64,000 nt of DNA from Sinonovacula constricta (taxonomy: Eukaryota > Mollusca > Bivalvia > Cardiida > Solecurtidae), in NCBI GenBank assembly GCA_007844125.1, contig CM017562.1:60333029-60397028 (forward strand), given 5' to 3'. The notes below the pieces were generated by a model. The model was not told the origin of the DNA and made no database searches. It saw nothing but the letters and a program-made list of their open reading frames with translations. Positions 1 through 14,000 of the stretch are shown here, one piece after another; within the stretch, counting starts at the first letter, position 1, and each line of letters starts with the position of its first letter. A program made the translations under genes and the position numbers.

Positions 1-32
1 GAGCAATTCAAGGCCATCATGCCCCTCTTGTT
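1..32 (-). repeat. Terminal fragment of Helitron-like dispersed repeat
   Basis: The first 32 bases, read on the - strand, match the hairpin end of the larger element at 13850-15560: CAAGAGGGGCATGATGGCC followed by a GAATTGCTC stretch, against CAAGAGGGCCATGATGGCC and TTAATCGCTC. The rest of this copy lies outside the window. Only the terminal hairpin is present, so family assignment rests on this short match. Confidence 0.55.
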
Positions 33-459
33 AATAATACCTACATTGTGTTTTATAGCATCACTATAAGATGGAGACATTTTTAATGGAAAAGATGCAT
101 GTGTGAATGGGAGGAATTTGTACAGCAGGGCAATAGTTCAGGACTTTCCTCATATAACCTTTCCTCCTAAGCAAATATTGATCAGGTTTAGGCAGAGGCT
201 GTTGGACCAGTTCAGCTAACTTCTTGTGGGAGTTGACTAATAAAGACCTGCATATTTTGGTGCAGTATTTATGTCTGGTTACTAAGCATGTGGTTGTTTG
301 CTAGTGACTTAGATTTTATACTGGACTTTTACAAATGAAGTAGAATAAAGGGTCAGACAAAAATATTCTTTCTAAGCATGCTAAAGAGTTAAAGACCATG
401 CATAATAATAAAGTAAAGTACCTGCTGCTAGTATGATATCTCCCCACCAATCCCTGCAG

Positions 460-1375
460 GGCCACTCTGGCAGCATTGAAAAATAAGATAGATGTGCTGG
501 AGTCCAACCAGCCTATCACCAGCTCCACCCCATACAGTACTGAGATCTCAAGCAACCGTCAGGAGCGCTTCTCTAACGGTGAGTTATGACACTTCATGTT
601 ACTGTGCTGCTAAGAGAATGTTGCTGCTAAGAGATGCTTTCATGTAGAGGTTTACTACAAAGAAAAAGAATATTTATTTTAATAAAAAAAACACCTGTAA
701 ATACTCATGCTAAATTGGATCAAAATAATGTAAAAAACATGATACATATCTATTGTATGATGTGTTTCTTCTGCTATTATCCAGGTGTAATGTCCATTCC
801 TCCAACAGCTGATGATGGTGATGATGACATTGATCTGTCAGACATTGATTCAGAGAGCTCTGACTTCACAGAGTTTGATCCTGGCTTGAATTTAGACAAC
901 AAAACAAAAAAGAAAGATGATGATTTAGATACAAGTATGTAACTGCAATATTAGATTTGTATCATATTTGTGACAATGCTAGACATAGAGCTGGAAGTAT
1001 AAGAAAATGCCCATTCAGTTACGACTTATTCCATTTTTAATAATAAGACCAATTATCTTTTGAACTAAGTTAAGAAAAGGAAATGGAATTAAGTTTAGGC
1101 AGTGTTTATTCCTAACATCTGTTAATTTCAGAAAAATGAGAAATATATAAGGCAATAAACATTCTGTATCAATTTTGTTATTTCTTCATGTTTTTAGAAA
1201 CATTTGCCCACATACACTGTTTTACCCCATTTACCAACTTACTCTGTTGTTTCAACTTTTACTGTTCACTATTGTTATCACTTGACCTTGATCAATTTCA
1301 GTCCCCTCAGATGACCTTGACCTTGACAATCTTGACCTCAGTGATGACGATGATGTATTGCTAAGTGACAAGTAA
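460..1375 (+). CDS. C-terminal exons of an unidentified acidic-tailed protein (partial)
   Basis: Three exons join in one frame: 460-578 (acceptor TCCCTGCAG, donor GTGAGT), 785-934 (acceptor TATCCAG, donor GTATGT) and 1302-1375 (acceptor AATTTCAG), with a TAA stop at 1373-1375. Exon phases agree at both junctions. The visible part is about 113 residues: first a short heptad-like helix (LAALKNKIDVLE), then a Ser/Thr/Pro linker, then acidic blocks (GDDDIDLSDIDSESSDF, later DDLDLDNLDLSDDDD) around one basic patch (KTKKKDDD), ending LLSDK. The start and upstream exons are outside the window. I do not recognise the family. The acidic, Ser-interspersed tail looks disordered and could be a CK2 target, which is inference only. 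The gene converges on the SLC35D gene. Confidence 0.7.
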
Positions 1376-3698
1376 TGTGCCTACTAATAGAATGCCATCT
1401 CCATCGAGACCACCTACTCATCTTCACCTCATTTGCAGGATCTACAAGCTTATAAAATAGGCAGTCAGTGGTTCCTGTATGTTACTGTACATCATCTTTC
1501 TGCAACCTTTCTGCCTGGTCACAGTTTGTGACTTAAACAAATGTGTATCTTTTTAGGTTCTGTTGTCCAAGTTTATATGTTTTGAGATATATTACAGTGT
1601 TAAACTTTTTTTATATATTTTTTTCTGTCGTGTTAAAAAAAGATATTAACTTTTTGGGACTCTAAACCATTATCACTTTCTTCAGAAAAAATATATGAGC
1701 ATGTTTTACTTGATTTATCATTAAAATATTTTACTAAAATATTTTAACATCAAGGATTTAAGTTTTATTCATGCAATAAACCTCTTGTTTAACTTGTTCT
1801 TTTTCAAGTGTGTATGCATTATAAAAAGCAAGTCAAGCCAGAAATGAATTGTAAGGTCACTGTGTGTTTTCTGTATTTCTTCTATATATTAATAATATGT
1901 ATTAACAGAATCAGCTTTAAAGTATTGTAACTTTATAAATGCATTTATGGTCAAGCAGTGCCAAACTTCTGGTGGCTGGTTCTAAAAATAGCTAACCATG
2001 ATGTATGTACAGTGATAGGATTTTCCCTGCTGGAGTATGGTGTTACATTGACAATTTCCAAACAAAACACACCATCTATCAGCTTTTAGCAAGAGAATTT
2101 AAGTATCTTGTTTACATTTTCTCTGGGTTTTTTTGGTGGCTCAATGTTCGATACAATCTTAATGTTGAATCTTTTAAATAAATTAAACCACAAATGTCAG
2201 TATTTAAGTACAATTTAAATTGTTTCCTTCAATTTTTTAAAACTTTATTCATCTGTAGCTCACCATGTACAAGATTTATTATAGAAACACTTAAACTCTG
2301 CAGTAGCTTTACAAGAGTATTTAGCCTTAAACATGGTGCTGTCACATAAACTGTGCCTTTGTGTTGATGGTACTGGTGGTAAATTTGGCATTTTTACATC
2401 AAGTATGGTAATGTCATTTAGAAAATTGTACTTAAGTGTCTCTGTCTTGCCTTGGAAAATGATTTAGACAGTGGTTTTTATGTTTGAAACAAGCAATTAG
2501 TAGTGTGTGCTTTGTGTTGTGTTTATATTGTTAAAGTAATATTGTGTCCCTTTCTTGTATGTGACACTAGTGATCATTAGCATAGATGCAGATTCCTATT
2601 TTTGAGAAATCCTGCATACTGAATCAAATAAGCAGTGTGATACAGTAGTAATTTAAGGTCCTTGTATGTGTCAGTGATGCTGTAAAATTTAGAAATATTA
2701 AATGTTTAGTTAGATCACATTTTGGTTTTCCAAATATAATGTACTTCTTGACAACATGCATCAAGTTTTCTTGGTATTTATTAAACGTACTGTGATATTT
2801 CTTTTTCTTTTATAAGTAGCAAATATATTGTAGGTAGGTAGATTTTATTTATTGTCTGGTGCATAACGTCAGCTCTTTTAGTATACATACTATTATTTAT
2901 GTAATGTTATCCTAAAATCATATCAATATATAAAGACCAGTCCTTTATCTGGTTATCATGTACATACATACAGGTTTGTAAGGGGACTTTCATTAACATT
3001 TAATTTTATAAGTTTCTGTTTTTAACCAGATGTGACAGTTAATTGATATATCTACAGTGTTAGACAAGAATCTATTTTGGCAACACTTCTATTTGCCATA
3101 TAACAATAGTTGTATACACATTGTAATATCAGGTAACACCCTTCTTGTTCTGTTATTACCTATGACATCTAGACTTGGAAAATTAAAATGTCAGGTTTGA
3201 TTCACAATTAGAATGTCCCTTGGTGTAATGTTTCATTGTGACTGTTAAAATTGATCAGTATTTTTATGAAATTATGTTCTTGTCAAAGAAATATGTCAGA
3301 TATAAAAGTCTAACTTAAAATATGTTTTATCTTTATTTGTGTCCATTTTGCATGATGATGATTAAAAGCATCACATGTATAATACTGTTATAAAAAGTTT
3401 TGACCAGATTAAATACTCTTTTAACTTGAAAGCTTAAATATTTAAGACTTAATTGAAAGACTTTCACTTACGGTAATAATGGCGAATTGAGTTTGAAGCT
3501 AAATACAGTTACAACTGAACTGAACATTAATAGTTTTTTTTAGTTTAGATTATTTGGGAATTTATCCACAATCCAAATCACTGACAACCATATGTTGGGT
3601 TATCACCTTGTATCAATAAATTGTGTCAACCAGTGTTTGACTGGGTGTGCACACCTTGTACAATACCGCAACCATCCGCTGGTTGGTCTCTGACCTGG
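1376..3698 (+). other. 3' UTR of the acidic-tail gene and AT-rich intergenic DNA
   Basis: No coding exon is supported here. The stretch directly follows the TAA at 1375, so it must begin with 3' UTR. Candidate AATAAA poly-A signals occur near 1776 and 2174, and I cannot say which is used. The sequence is AT-rich and single-copy in appearance. Confidence 0.45.
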
Positions 3699-5060
3699 CA
3701 TCATTGTTAGAGCATTGGAAGCCAAGATTCATAGATAGAACATTAGGAGCCAAAACATCACTGTTAGAGCACTGGGAACCAAGTATCATTGGTAGAGCAT
3801 TGGGAGCCAAACATCATTAGTAGATCACTTGGAGCCGAATATCATTGGTAGAGCACCAAGAGCCAAGTATCATTGATAGAGCACTGGGAGCCAAACATCA
3901 TTGGTCGAGCATTTGGAACCAATCATCACTGGTAGAGCATTGGGAGCCAAACATCAGTGGTAGAGCACTGGGAGCCAAACATCAGTGATAGAGCACTGGG
4001 AGCCAAACATCATTGGTAGAGCATTTGGAATCAAACATCACTGGTAGAGCATTGGGAGCCAAACATCAGTGGTAGAGCACTGGGAGCCAAACATCCTTGA
4101 TAAAGAATTGGGAGCCAAACTTCATTGGTAGAGCATTGGGAGCCAAGCATCATTGGTAGAGCACCAAGAGCCAAACATCATTGGTAGAGCATTGGGAGCC
4201 AAACATCACTGGTAGAGCACTGGGAGCCAAATATCATTGGTAGAGCACTGGGAGCCAAACATCCTTGGTAAAGCATTTGGAGCCAAAAATCATTGGTAGA
4301 GCACTGGGAGCCAAACATCCTTGGTAGAGCATTTGGAACCAAACATCACTGGTAGGGCATTGGGAGCTAAACATGAGTGGTAGAGCACTGAGAGCCAAAC
4401 ATCCTTGATAAAGCATTGGGAGCCAAACATCATTGGTAGAGAATTGGGAGCCAAGCATCATTGGTAGAGCATTGGGAGCCAAACATCATTGGTAGAGCAT
4501 TGGGAGCCAAACATCACTGGTAGAGCACTGGGAGCCAAACATCATTGGTAGAGCACTGGGACCCAAACATCCTTGGTAGAGCATTTGGAGCCAAAAATCA
4601 TTGGTAGAGCACTGGAAGCCAAACAACATTTGTAGAGCATTGGGAGCCAAACATCCTTGGCAGAGCATTGGGAGCCAAACAATGGTGATAGAGCATTGGG
4701 AGCCAAACAACATTGGTAGAGCACTGGGAGCCAAACATCAGTGATAGGGCACCGGGAGCCAAACATCCTTGGCAGAGCATTGGGAGCCAAACAATGGTGG
4801 TAGAGCACTGGAAGCCAAACAACATTTGTAGAGCATTGGGAGCCAAACATCAGTGATAGGGCACCGGGAGCCAAACATCCTTGGCAGAGCATTGGGAGCC
4901 AAACAATGGTGATAGAGCACTGGGAGCCAAACAACATTGGTAGAGCACTGGGAGCCAAACATCAGTGGTAGAGCACTGGGAGCCAAACATCAGTGGTAGA
5001 GCATTGGGAGAAAAACATCACTGGTAGAGCATTTGAAACCAAGCATCATTGATAGAGCTT
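3699..5060. repeat. 28-bp minisatellite, about 48 copies
   Basis: The unit is close to CATTGGTAGAGCATTGGGAG plus CCAAACAT (28 bp). The first units near 3700 and the last near 5040 are the most diverged. A four-unit, 112-bp block is duplicated (compare 4737 onward with 4849 onward), so the array shows local higher-order expansion. Because 28 is not a multiple of 3, it gives 82-138-residue open frames on the - strand that share the same periodic text; these are not genes. Confidence 0.93.
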
Positions 5061-8000
5061 ATGCACCCTCATGTGCAAGACTTTAGGAAATCATAAAGGC
5101 CTTTGACCAAGACTTTGCTTACTGAGGATGGTTGTCTATTTCTCTTTCCTTTTACTGTAATGTACAGAATAATATTATGTCACTTCATTGCCAGTGTGCT
5201 TCCTAGCATGGTTTAACAATGTTTTAGTAAGGGTTTCACAAAGTTTTATATGCTACATGTTTAAATGAAAGGAGCTTAGGTATTAAAGACTTGAACAAAC
5301 TTATTTAACTTCTTTATTAAGAATTTTTTCCACATGATAAAATAGTATAATACACATACCAAAGTAAGAAACATTTGTGAATAACCACAAGCGTCCTTTC
5401 CCATTTGTTAAAGGCAAGAACAACAGACTAAATAAAATATACATTGCAATAAATCACAGAACTTGTATATTTTAATACCTTTTATATCAACATGAAAAAA
5501 AAATAGAATTATACTAAGGCAAATTAAAACTGTGTGCAGAATTATAAAAACAAAATGATAACAATACACAAAATAAAAGATTTACTATGTATAAAATATG
5601 ACAAGTTCAAAAATATTTACACAAGACTCCCAATACAGAAGAATATTTTTAACCCAAGGGTGGCAACAGTTTAACAATGTTCACATTATTTTGCACATGG
5701 AAAGGAAGTAACTAAAAGGAACTGTATATGACATTTTTTAGATTAAATAGGAAGTTAACAATTAAAATGTGTCCCTGACAATTTTTCAATTTATTACAGA
5801 AGCTCCACAACCACTGGTTACCACAGCCATCAATCAACTTTTTGAAAGAAATATTCAGTTCAGTTGGTTGATAATTCCAGTGCTCAAGGTAGTTAATTTT
5901 ATCTGGAGTTGTCAAACCTGCATGAAAATTACCAGACAGATCTACAGAAATTGCTGATGCCACAATCGTAAACATACTGCATTAAGACATCACAAGCAGG
6001 ACATATTGAAAAAAACAATTTCAAAAAAAGGATAATCAGAAAAATTTGTATGAAAATTGACATAATTATGTTCAGCAAATCACTATTTATAATGGGATTC
6101 ATACAGAATTTATGAGAAGTAGAATGCTTGCTTTTATATAAAACACTCTTTAGTGATAATCTTTTCACAATGGTGCCATAACAAATGTTGGACAAGACAT
6201 TTCTTCCTCCCCCACTGGTTTTGATACTCAAAATTAACACAAATATGGCAGTGAAATTTGTCCATTATTCATATTAATCTTATTATACTTCAAAGTGAAA
6301 ATATTGTACTGCCTCTATAAGGACCCTTAAAACAGGGCTATTTTGTTATTCTTAGCAATCAAATAATTTATGTGTTTGATAGTTTATGACAAAACCATGT
6401 GCTTCATGATACGGAAATATATTGATACTCTTCTTTTTTATAATTTTGATATTTATGTTGTATTTATTTAAAGGTGTATATTTTAAATATTTATTTGAAA
6501 TCATACAAATATATATATAAAAAAGTACTTTTTTCTATTGAAATTTAGCATACATCTTTAACCCAGGCTTAAGTCTTTGTTATTGGCTATAAAGGTAATT
6601 CTAAGGTTGTTGTGTTTTTTTCAATTGGAGCTGACTGCTCTAGATATACATAAGTTTTCTATTCCAGCTCTATTAGGAGTTAAATGCTTTGTTTTCTTGG
6701 CACTCCTTTAATTTCTTGAGCTCACTAACATCCTAGTGGTGCAATCATTTTAATATTAACTATCTAGATTTTGCCGAAGACTTAGTGGCCACACAATTAG
6801 ATTTACTCCTTGTACCTGCAGAATGTGTTTATAATGCAAACAATTTATTATATGCCACTTATTATTATCATCTATTTTCATCAGTGAGATACACCATTCC
6901 CTATCAGAATATGCAGCATTCCTGTCAGTCTAAGCAGCACAGCATATACACAAACTCATTACAGAAATTTACTTAAGAATAATATAAAAATCCTGAAGTT
7001 GAAAAGTGAATGCTAGTATTGTGTAATTGTAACAGTAAAAGAGATTAAATGGATGATGAAAAGTATGTTGTAAATGTTGAACAATAAACACTGTCACATA
7101 TATAACATGGTTTTGTTCAAACTTGTTAATTTTTGTGCAGATAACAAAAATCTGATGTGGAAAGAAGTGACTGTTCCATTTATTGAACAATACCAACTTA
7201 ATTATTGCTGTGAAATAGTTCTCACTGCATTATTCTCCTATGTCTTATAAAAGATTTGGCATATCATGAACATAAAATCAGCTGGTTGGCAGTTAGACTG
7301 TTGTTATCACAGCATATACTGTATATGGTGGAAATCCCTAATCTTACTTGCACAAGCCATCATTGGATCGGGGGTTTCAAATAAATTAAATTAAGCTGTG
7401 AAAACATCAGTTGTATCAGCCTGTATAAGCCTGTCAACTGATGTTAAGTAAGTGAAAAAACAACAGCATCCCATCTGATCCGCATTAATAAAACTTTGTG
7501 ATGTAATAAAATATGGCTATTAACATATAGAGTTCAACACATACAGGACCCAACATTCAACTTTATAAAACGATGAATACATGTGAAAAATATTCTTTAA
7601 ACATCAAAGAAGGTTGATATAAGTACTTTGTGTTACTTTTATGAGAGATTTTAATATAAATAGAATGCTAAAATAAATGGTATATGAACCTTATGGGCTT
7701 AATGAACGAAAGTAAACAGTAAGTACAAATGGATTCAACACCATAATTGGACATCTCAGATCTAGTGAACATTTTGCATTGAGCTGGTTGAAATGCTTTG
7801 ATTAAATGAAAATAATAAAAAAAAATAATAATGATTAAAAGAATTACAACAATTGATTTAAAACAGGTCATATACATGTGGACTAGAAGTTTAGTAACAG
7901 CACCAGACCATTTTATTTGGGGTAAAAATTTTATGTGAGGCTGTATACAGCTGTCCTAAGGTGTACCAGTGGCACGCATTGCAGGAATCTTTTTGTCGCC

Positions 8001-9153
8001 AATATTATTTGTAATAATTCACAGTACACTTTTTAGAACATATTAAAATGGAGTAAAAATGTCAGATAAAAATACTCAGAGAAAAACAATAACATTACCA
8101 TCTCAAAACTGTTGAACAATATAATGGAAGTGAACATTAGATGCCATCATTGTTAACATAAATAACAGGAAGAAGTTGTGTGATGAACATCCAATGCAAA
8201 AGGCATATTTGAGAAGTGGACATAACAAATATTGTAAACAGTTCATAAATAAACAAATAAATCAAGTTTTCATTTAAATACAAATCTTTTTGAACCAGCA
8301 CTGACACATACTGAACAAGCTAGCAAATAATTGACATTTTTAGTCTAGTTTGAAGAAGTTGTTGGGAGGCGTTTTAGAATCTGTCAAGTGTCAATTACAA
8401 GTATTTCAGGAGAGGTGCAAAAAAAAATCCCCTTAATTGGATAAAATAACAAAGTAATGAACAGGAGAAGAGTCATAACAATAACTTGTTGTAAATGACT
8501 ACATTATTAAGTAAGAATGGAGTTTTGCACTGTCCTACAATTAGAAGAATACTGTGTCTGTATTATAATCACCCGTCAGCATTTCACTTCATGCCTCGTT
8601 TAATAACGCCATTTCATTAATGTAATACATGGTGCAGATGGCCTTCAAAGTCTGGATAACAAGGAAAGCAGCATACAGTATTAAACTGTTACAAATCAAC
8701 CCTTTCACATTATAGAACATATATCGGGTAGTAGTTACTGAAATAAGCTGCTTCCATGGTGGGCATCAGCCATAATTATTAAGACACTGACCTGTGTTAA
8801 CTACATTATGTGTCTCATCTTTTATGAAGAGGAATTTGCTGTATAAGCACAAGTGTACATATAAAACAAACTTAACAGAAGATGATGGGTTAATAAAAGA
8901 AACAACTAAACTTTGATAAAACACATTGCATATTACCCAATATAACAGTTATACCATAGAGGATAAAAAGACAATTATTCTTGTTAAGAACATAATTATA
9001 TCATAAACATCATTGAGAAAAACCTATTCAACTTATCATAGGTTTAACTAAATGTATGAAGACAACAAACATTTTCTTATGAATGGTAAATGTATTGTAC
9101 ATGGCTAAATCATAGTACTGTGTAATACAGTCAGTACAATGGTTTAGCCTTTT
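5061..9153. other. AT-rich DNA downstream of SLC35D, no gene supported
   Basis: I find no exon with credible splice sites and conserved protein content. A reverse AATAAA (TTTATT) near 5312 could mark a distant 3' end of a - strand transcript, but this is speculative. One 87-codon frame on the - strand at 5712-5975 is the longest and is treated under rejected items. Confidence 0.4.
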
Positions 9154-9356
9154 AACATAATGTCCAGTTGCCATAACAATGGTACATGTCATGTACATAA
9201 AGTCCAGTTGACATTACAATGGTACATGGTGTCATGTACATAAAGTCCAGTTGTCATTACAATGGTACATGATGTCATGTACATAAAGTCCAGTTGACAT
9301 TACAATGGTACATGTCATATTCATAAAGTCCATTTGACATTACAATGGTACATGGC
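9154..9356. repeat. 43-bp tandem repeat, 4-5 copies
   Basis: The unit contains GTACATAAAGTCCAGTTGAC then ATTACAATGGTACATG and a variable GTGTCAT or ATGTCAT joint. Copies start near 9154, 9197, 9239, 9282 and 9324. The outer copies are the most diverged. Confidence 0.85.
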
Positions 9357-9414
9357 ATCTAACATAAATAATTATTTGTTTTGTTTGTTACATTGCTCTT
9401 ACACAATTATGGTC

Positions 9415-9475
9415 ATATTGGCAACTTCCAGCTTAGCAGTGCATGTTAGCTGGAAAACCTCCCCACATGATCTAA
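9415..9475 (-). mobile_element. SINE fragment (family B core)
   Basis: On the - strand the segment reads TCATGTGGGGAGGTTTTCCA followed by GCTAACATGCACTG. This is the core of the better copy at 52344-52578. The tRNA-like head and tail are not recognisable here. Confidence 0.5.
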
Positions 9476-9579
9476 TAATTAAATTACCTTGTAAATTTAA
9501 TTATACAAGACAGACATTCACTGCACAAAACTCTTACTACATACACAGTATATTAGTGTACAATGTAAAAGCAACATCA

Positions 9580-9853
9580 GATGATGGGGGTGGGGTTTGT
9601 CGGATGATGGGGGTGGGGTTTGTCGGATGATGCGGGTGGGGTTTGTCGGATGATGGGGGTGGGGTTTGTCGGATGATGCGGGTGGGGTTTGTCGGATGAT
9701 GGGGGTGGGGTTTGTCGGATGATGGGGGTGGGGTTTGTTGGATGATGGGGGTGGGGTTTGTTGGATGATGGGGGTGGGGTTTGTCGGATGATGGGGGTGG
9801 GGTTTGTTGGATGATGGGGGTGGGGTTTGTCGGATGATGGGGGTGGGGTTTGT
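9580..9853. repeat. 23-bp G-rich minisatellite, about 12 copies
   Basis: The unit is GATGATGGGGGTGGGGTTTG plus TCG (or TTG). Each + strand unit supplies a G5 and a G4 run, so the array could form G-quadruplexes on the + strand and is C-rich in a - strand transcript. It lies about 1.1 kb past the SLC35D stop codon. The - strand frame encodes repeated HHPTNPTP-type peptide, a by-product of the repeat. Confidence 0.95.
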
Positions 9854-10593
9854 GGTATCTATGAGGTGTCATAACAGCTTTATTGCCAGCAAAGGTCTGT
9901 GTGGGACACTCAAACTTTTGTTCTACAGGATTATTCATTGAGACTTATCTGCCAATTAGCATTACCTGTCTCTGGGTGTATGAGTCTTGACTTAAAATAA
10001 TACTCAATAGATAGTTTCCACATCAGTGAAGATCGCTTATCTTGGCAGCCATCTTTGATGGCAGCTTTAATGGATTTCCAGATGAAGTGTATAGAAGCAT
10101 ACATTTTATTTTTTTGTAATTTCTTCATTTGTGGTCCAAGAATTAAAAGCTATACACCTTTATAAAGCTCTTGAAATTCATATTTTTAAAATACAATATT
10201 TTTAAAATTGATAAATGCACAAAGAATTAATACACAGTAATAAATAAAATTATTGGCTCATCCTAATCAAAATGAATAGTGTATCTTTTTTGGTTGTATT
10301 TTTTTACCTTTTAAACTATCAAAATATAGTTTTGATATTTAAAGCACTCAATAAAAGCTGTTTTATTTCATATAAAATTCAGTAAAATAGACTTAAAAAT
10401 AAAAACACAGTGGGGAGTTTAATAAAGCACATATTTCCGGATTTCGGCCTGCATTGGCTTCTGCCTTCAAAAAAGGCACCCTTAAACTGTCTTATCAGTG
10501 CCTATGACATCACATGGGAACTATCTATAAGTTACAATGGAGGTGTCACACAAGTAAAGCAATAATTAATGTACGAGAGTTAGGAAATTTGTT

Positions 10594-10697
10594 GGTTATG
10601 CTAATAGTAAACATATGTCAACAACAAAAACAGTATACTGATTGAAGAGGTTATGCTAATAGTAAACATATGTCAACAACAAAAACAGTATACTGTC
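10594..10697. repeat. 57-bp tandem duplication
   Basis: A block beginning GGTTATGCTAATAGTAAACA and ending CAGTATACTG occurs twice, at 10594 and 10651. I see no mismatch over about 47 bp. This is a recent local duplication. Confidence 0.85.
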
Positions 10698-11000
10698 AAT
10701 ATATAGTATACTGATATCAAATCTGTGTTTTATGAGACAATAACTAATGATATTAATCTTTGATAGATATAAAGAATATATGTTTTTCTTTCAAATTAAA
10801 TAGACAAGTAGCTGTTCAGACACATAAAATGACAGGCACACAGCAAGATATGTGGTTAATGTCCCAGTTATATATAAAAAAAGAGCAGCTGATGAAGACA
10901 CATGGTAATTTTGTAACAGAGTTGAACATGACTTGCAATTGTGAATATCAATGTTGATAAGATTGGCTGCTGTCAGATTTAATGAGTTGTGACCTCATTT

Positions 11001-14000
11001 TCAAACACTGCGTACTTCGGCTTCTTTAGGAGGAACTTGGGGGTCAGGTTTCTTCTTGAAGGTGACATATGTGTATATCAAACTGCCTATAACACTGCCA
11101 AAGGAAACAGAACACAATGTAAGATTATGAACCTGAGTCCATATATGAATGAAACAAAATCTAACTAAAATATTAAAATAAGCGTTAATATTGTTTACAT
11201 TCATGCCTTTGCATAAAAATTAAAGTTAATATATATCAAACCAAAACAATATAGCTTTAATTTAAACTGCTCTTTTTACTATAGACGTGAATCTCCAACT
11301 CATTATTAACTTTTTGTCTTTGTTACACTAAGAACCTTGACATTAATGGCCATGAGCCAATTGCTTATGTAGAGAGTGAGATTAATGAACATTAACTCTG
11401 AGCAAGCGCATGAAGAAGTGTCAGTTTGATCAGGGAGTTTGGTCTGACAAGATTTTTCAGTTTTTTCTATATTAGTTTTACTATTGGGCAGTCTGATAAC
11501 TCGCTTTAGAAACAAAATTATGAATAAAACAACACAATTACAGTTCTAAGCATAAATTCCTATGCAAATGTAAAGCCACTAATTTGAAAAGAAAATACTG
11601 AAATGTATCTGTATTTATATATATTACAAATTTCAGAAGGAAAATTACCTTATATTCAGTCCAATAAAGTTTGGCCAAGAGAATATATAATCCCCTCCTA
11701 GGATCATGCCAAAGTAGGTGACTACAAGGTTCTGCAAAATAATTAACACATACAATTGACAACAGGTTTAAAAACACAAGTTCTGAGTAACAAATGTTTA
11801 GTTACAGCTTCAGTGATCATCCCAACACATCCCCCAACCATTCACGAACCCTTTCCATTAAAATTCATGTATGCTTATTTAAATAAAAATCTGGAAAGTC
11901 CTTGCTGCTAAATATGCCCTTGGTAAGTATCAAACACATGAAATGTCAAAATTGTATTCTACCAACACCGTCCTGAGCACCTAAAAACTTTAAATTATAA
12001 AGTTAACAAGTAAGTTATCAATGATCATTTGACATAGATTCATGCCTAATACTTAATACACTACTTTTAATACACATACTTTTTAAGTTAAGAAAAGATT
12101 GGTGAACTAACACTGAACTTTGCTCCTGTATATTAATGAAACAGCATTATGTATGGATCCCAGTTTACCTTGAGGACTCCGACAATGGTGGTGGTCAGGG
12201 CCGAGTTATAGTGAGTGCACATAAATATAGAGAAATTAAGGATGAAGCCCAGTATACACGACAGTCCAAACTGCATCGTAAACATGTAGTTAGTCCAGTC
12301 AGGAAATGCATAGGCCTGAAAGATGAAAGGAGATATATCCTATATGCATCATTATGCACAATATATGTGTATTCAAAGACGGAAGCCTTATTTAAACAAT
12401 CAAAACAGATTCATAAATAAATAAGGTCTGACACTGCACAGTAAAAATAACATTTTGTCTAAGTTAATTAAAAGTTGGAGGAAATAAAATTGTTTCTAAA
12501 ATATTTAAAGTTTTCAGTCTCTCAAATGATCTTGCATTCTAAATTTCTGGAAATCCTGTAACAAGATGTAATCTTTCCCAATCCAACATCCTAACTTCTG
12601 AGAAATCCCACAAATCCCTAATGTAAACTGTGTGAAGAATGCAATAGTGCATTATCCTCCAGTGAAAACTGTGTGAAGAATGCAATAGTACAATATCCTC
12701 CAGTGAAAACTGTGTGAAGAATGCAATAGTACAATATCCTCCAGTGAAAACTGTGTGAAGAATTCAATAGTACATTATCCTCCAGTGAAAACTGTGTGAA
12801 GAATTCAATAGTACAATATCCTCCAGTGAAAACTGTGTGAAGAATGCAATAGTACATTATCCTCCAGTGAAAACTGTGTGAAGAATTCAATAGTACAATA
12901 TCCTCCAGTGAAAACTGTGGGAATAATGCAATAGTACATTATCCTCCAGTGAAAACTGTGGGAAGACTATAACATTTGACATATATAACCTAACAATATC
13001 ATGAATTAAATCAAATTTTAAATAAAGTTCAACAATTTATACTTTTAAATTGTATATTAAAGATCAAAATCGAGATCAAAATGTGCAAGTATTTTCTCAT
13101 TAAAATTTATAATACAGAAATAATACTAAAGATTACAACTTGTATAGCAATAGCTTAGCATATGATTGTTTACACTGTAGCCAGCCAACACTTTTCAGCA
13201 TCCTTTTGCTATAGGACAATCCTATTTCATAGTTGCCAAGAAAATGTTGTGTTTTTTTTTTATATATAAGTCTAATAATATATATAAACATATCCCATCC
13301 CCTTTAAATCAAATAAATTTAAGTTAGTGCCCCCTTTAAACCCAACCATCAGTTCATTCTCAGAAATCGTAACTAACCTGTCCAAAAGAATCCATGCTTT
13401 TGCAAAGAATTTAAGCTGTTGTCATCAATAGAAAAATTAAAATAGCCTGCTCTACAAGGACTGAGTCCAATGACACTTTGCTACAAGAACAAAAAAAATG
13501 GCTGCCTACATGCTTACTTGTTTCCAGTGTGTTAAATCATGTCATTTTTAGCCTCAAATATGACATCAGACAAAACAAATTAGAAGGTATGTTCCATTTC
13601 TGAGACAAATCTGCCAAAGTTGTTAACTCTATAGGTTTTACAAGATGAAGCTGAATAGACATTAGGTCAAAAATTGTTTAAAAACTGGGTAAAACCCAGG
13701 CATGACAATACCTTATCAAAGTCTCCACTAAAATAGGCCAGCAGTCCAACAGGTAGTGCCATGAACAAGGAGTTGTAAAACAGTAAACCATTCTTGCCTA
13801 GTTCCTGGTGAAGATATATAACATATAGCAAGCAAAGAATATATGTAAACAAGAGGGCCATGATGGCCCTTAATCGCTCACCTGATGACACAGGCTTTAT
13901 GTAGGCTCAAATCTGGCATTAAGTAATTAAGAGTTATTTACTTTAGAAACCTTTGGTGAAGATTGGACCATTAGTGTGGCCACTGGGTTGATAACATTTT

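Noticed and set aside
3613..4986. Frames of 65-138 codons with repeating SQCSTNDVWLPMLYQ-type text
   Set aside because: Translation of the 28-bp minisatellite; no start context or splice sites.
5712..5975. An 87-codon - strand frame, and an overlapping + strand block with acceptor-like and donor-like ends
   Set aside because: No recognisable family on either strand and no partner exons. Both strands open in AT-rich DNA is compatible with chance.
9537..9938. A 133-codon HHPTNPTP-rich protein
   Set aside because: Translation of the 23-bp G-rich array on the other strand.
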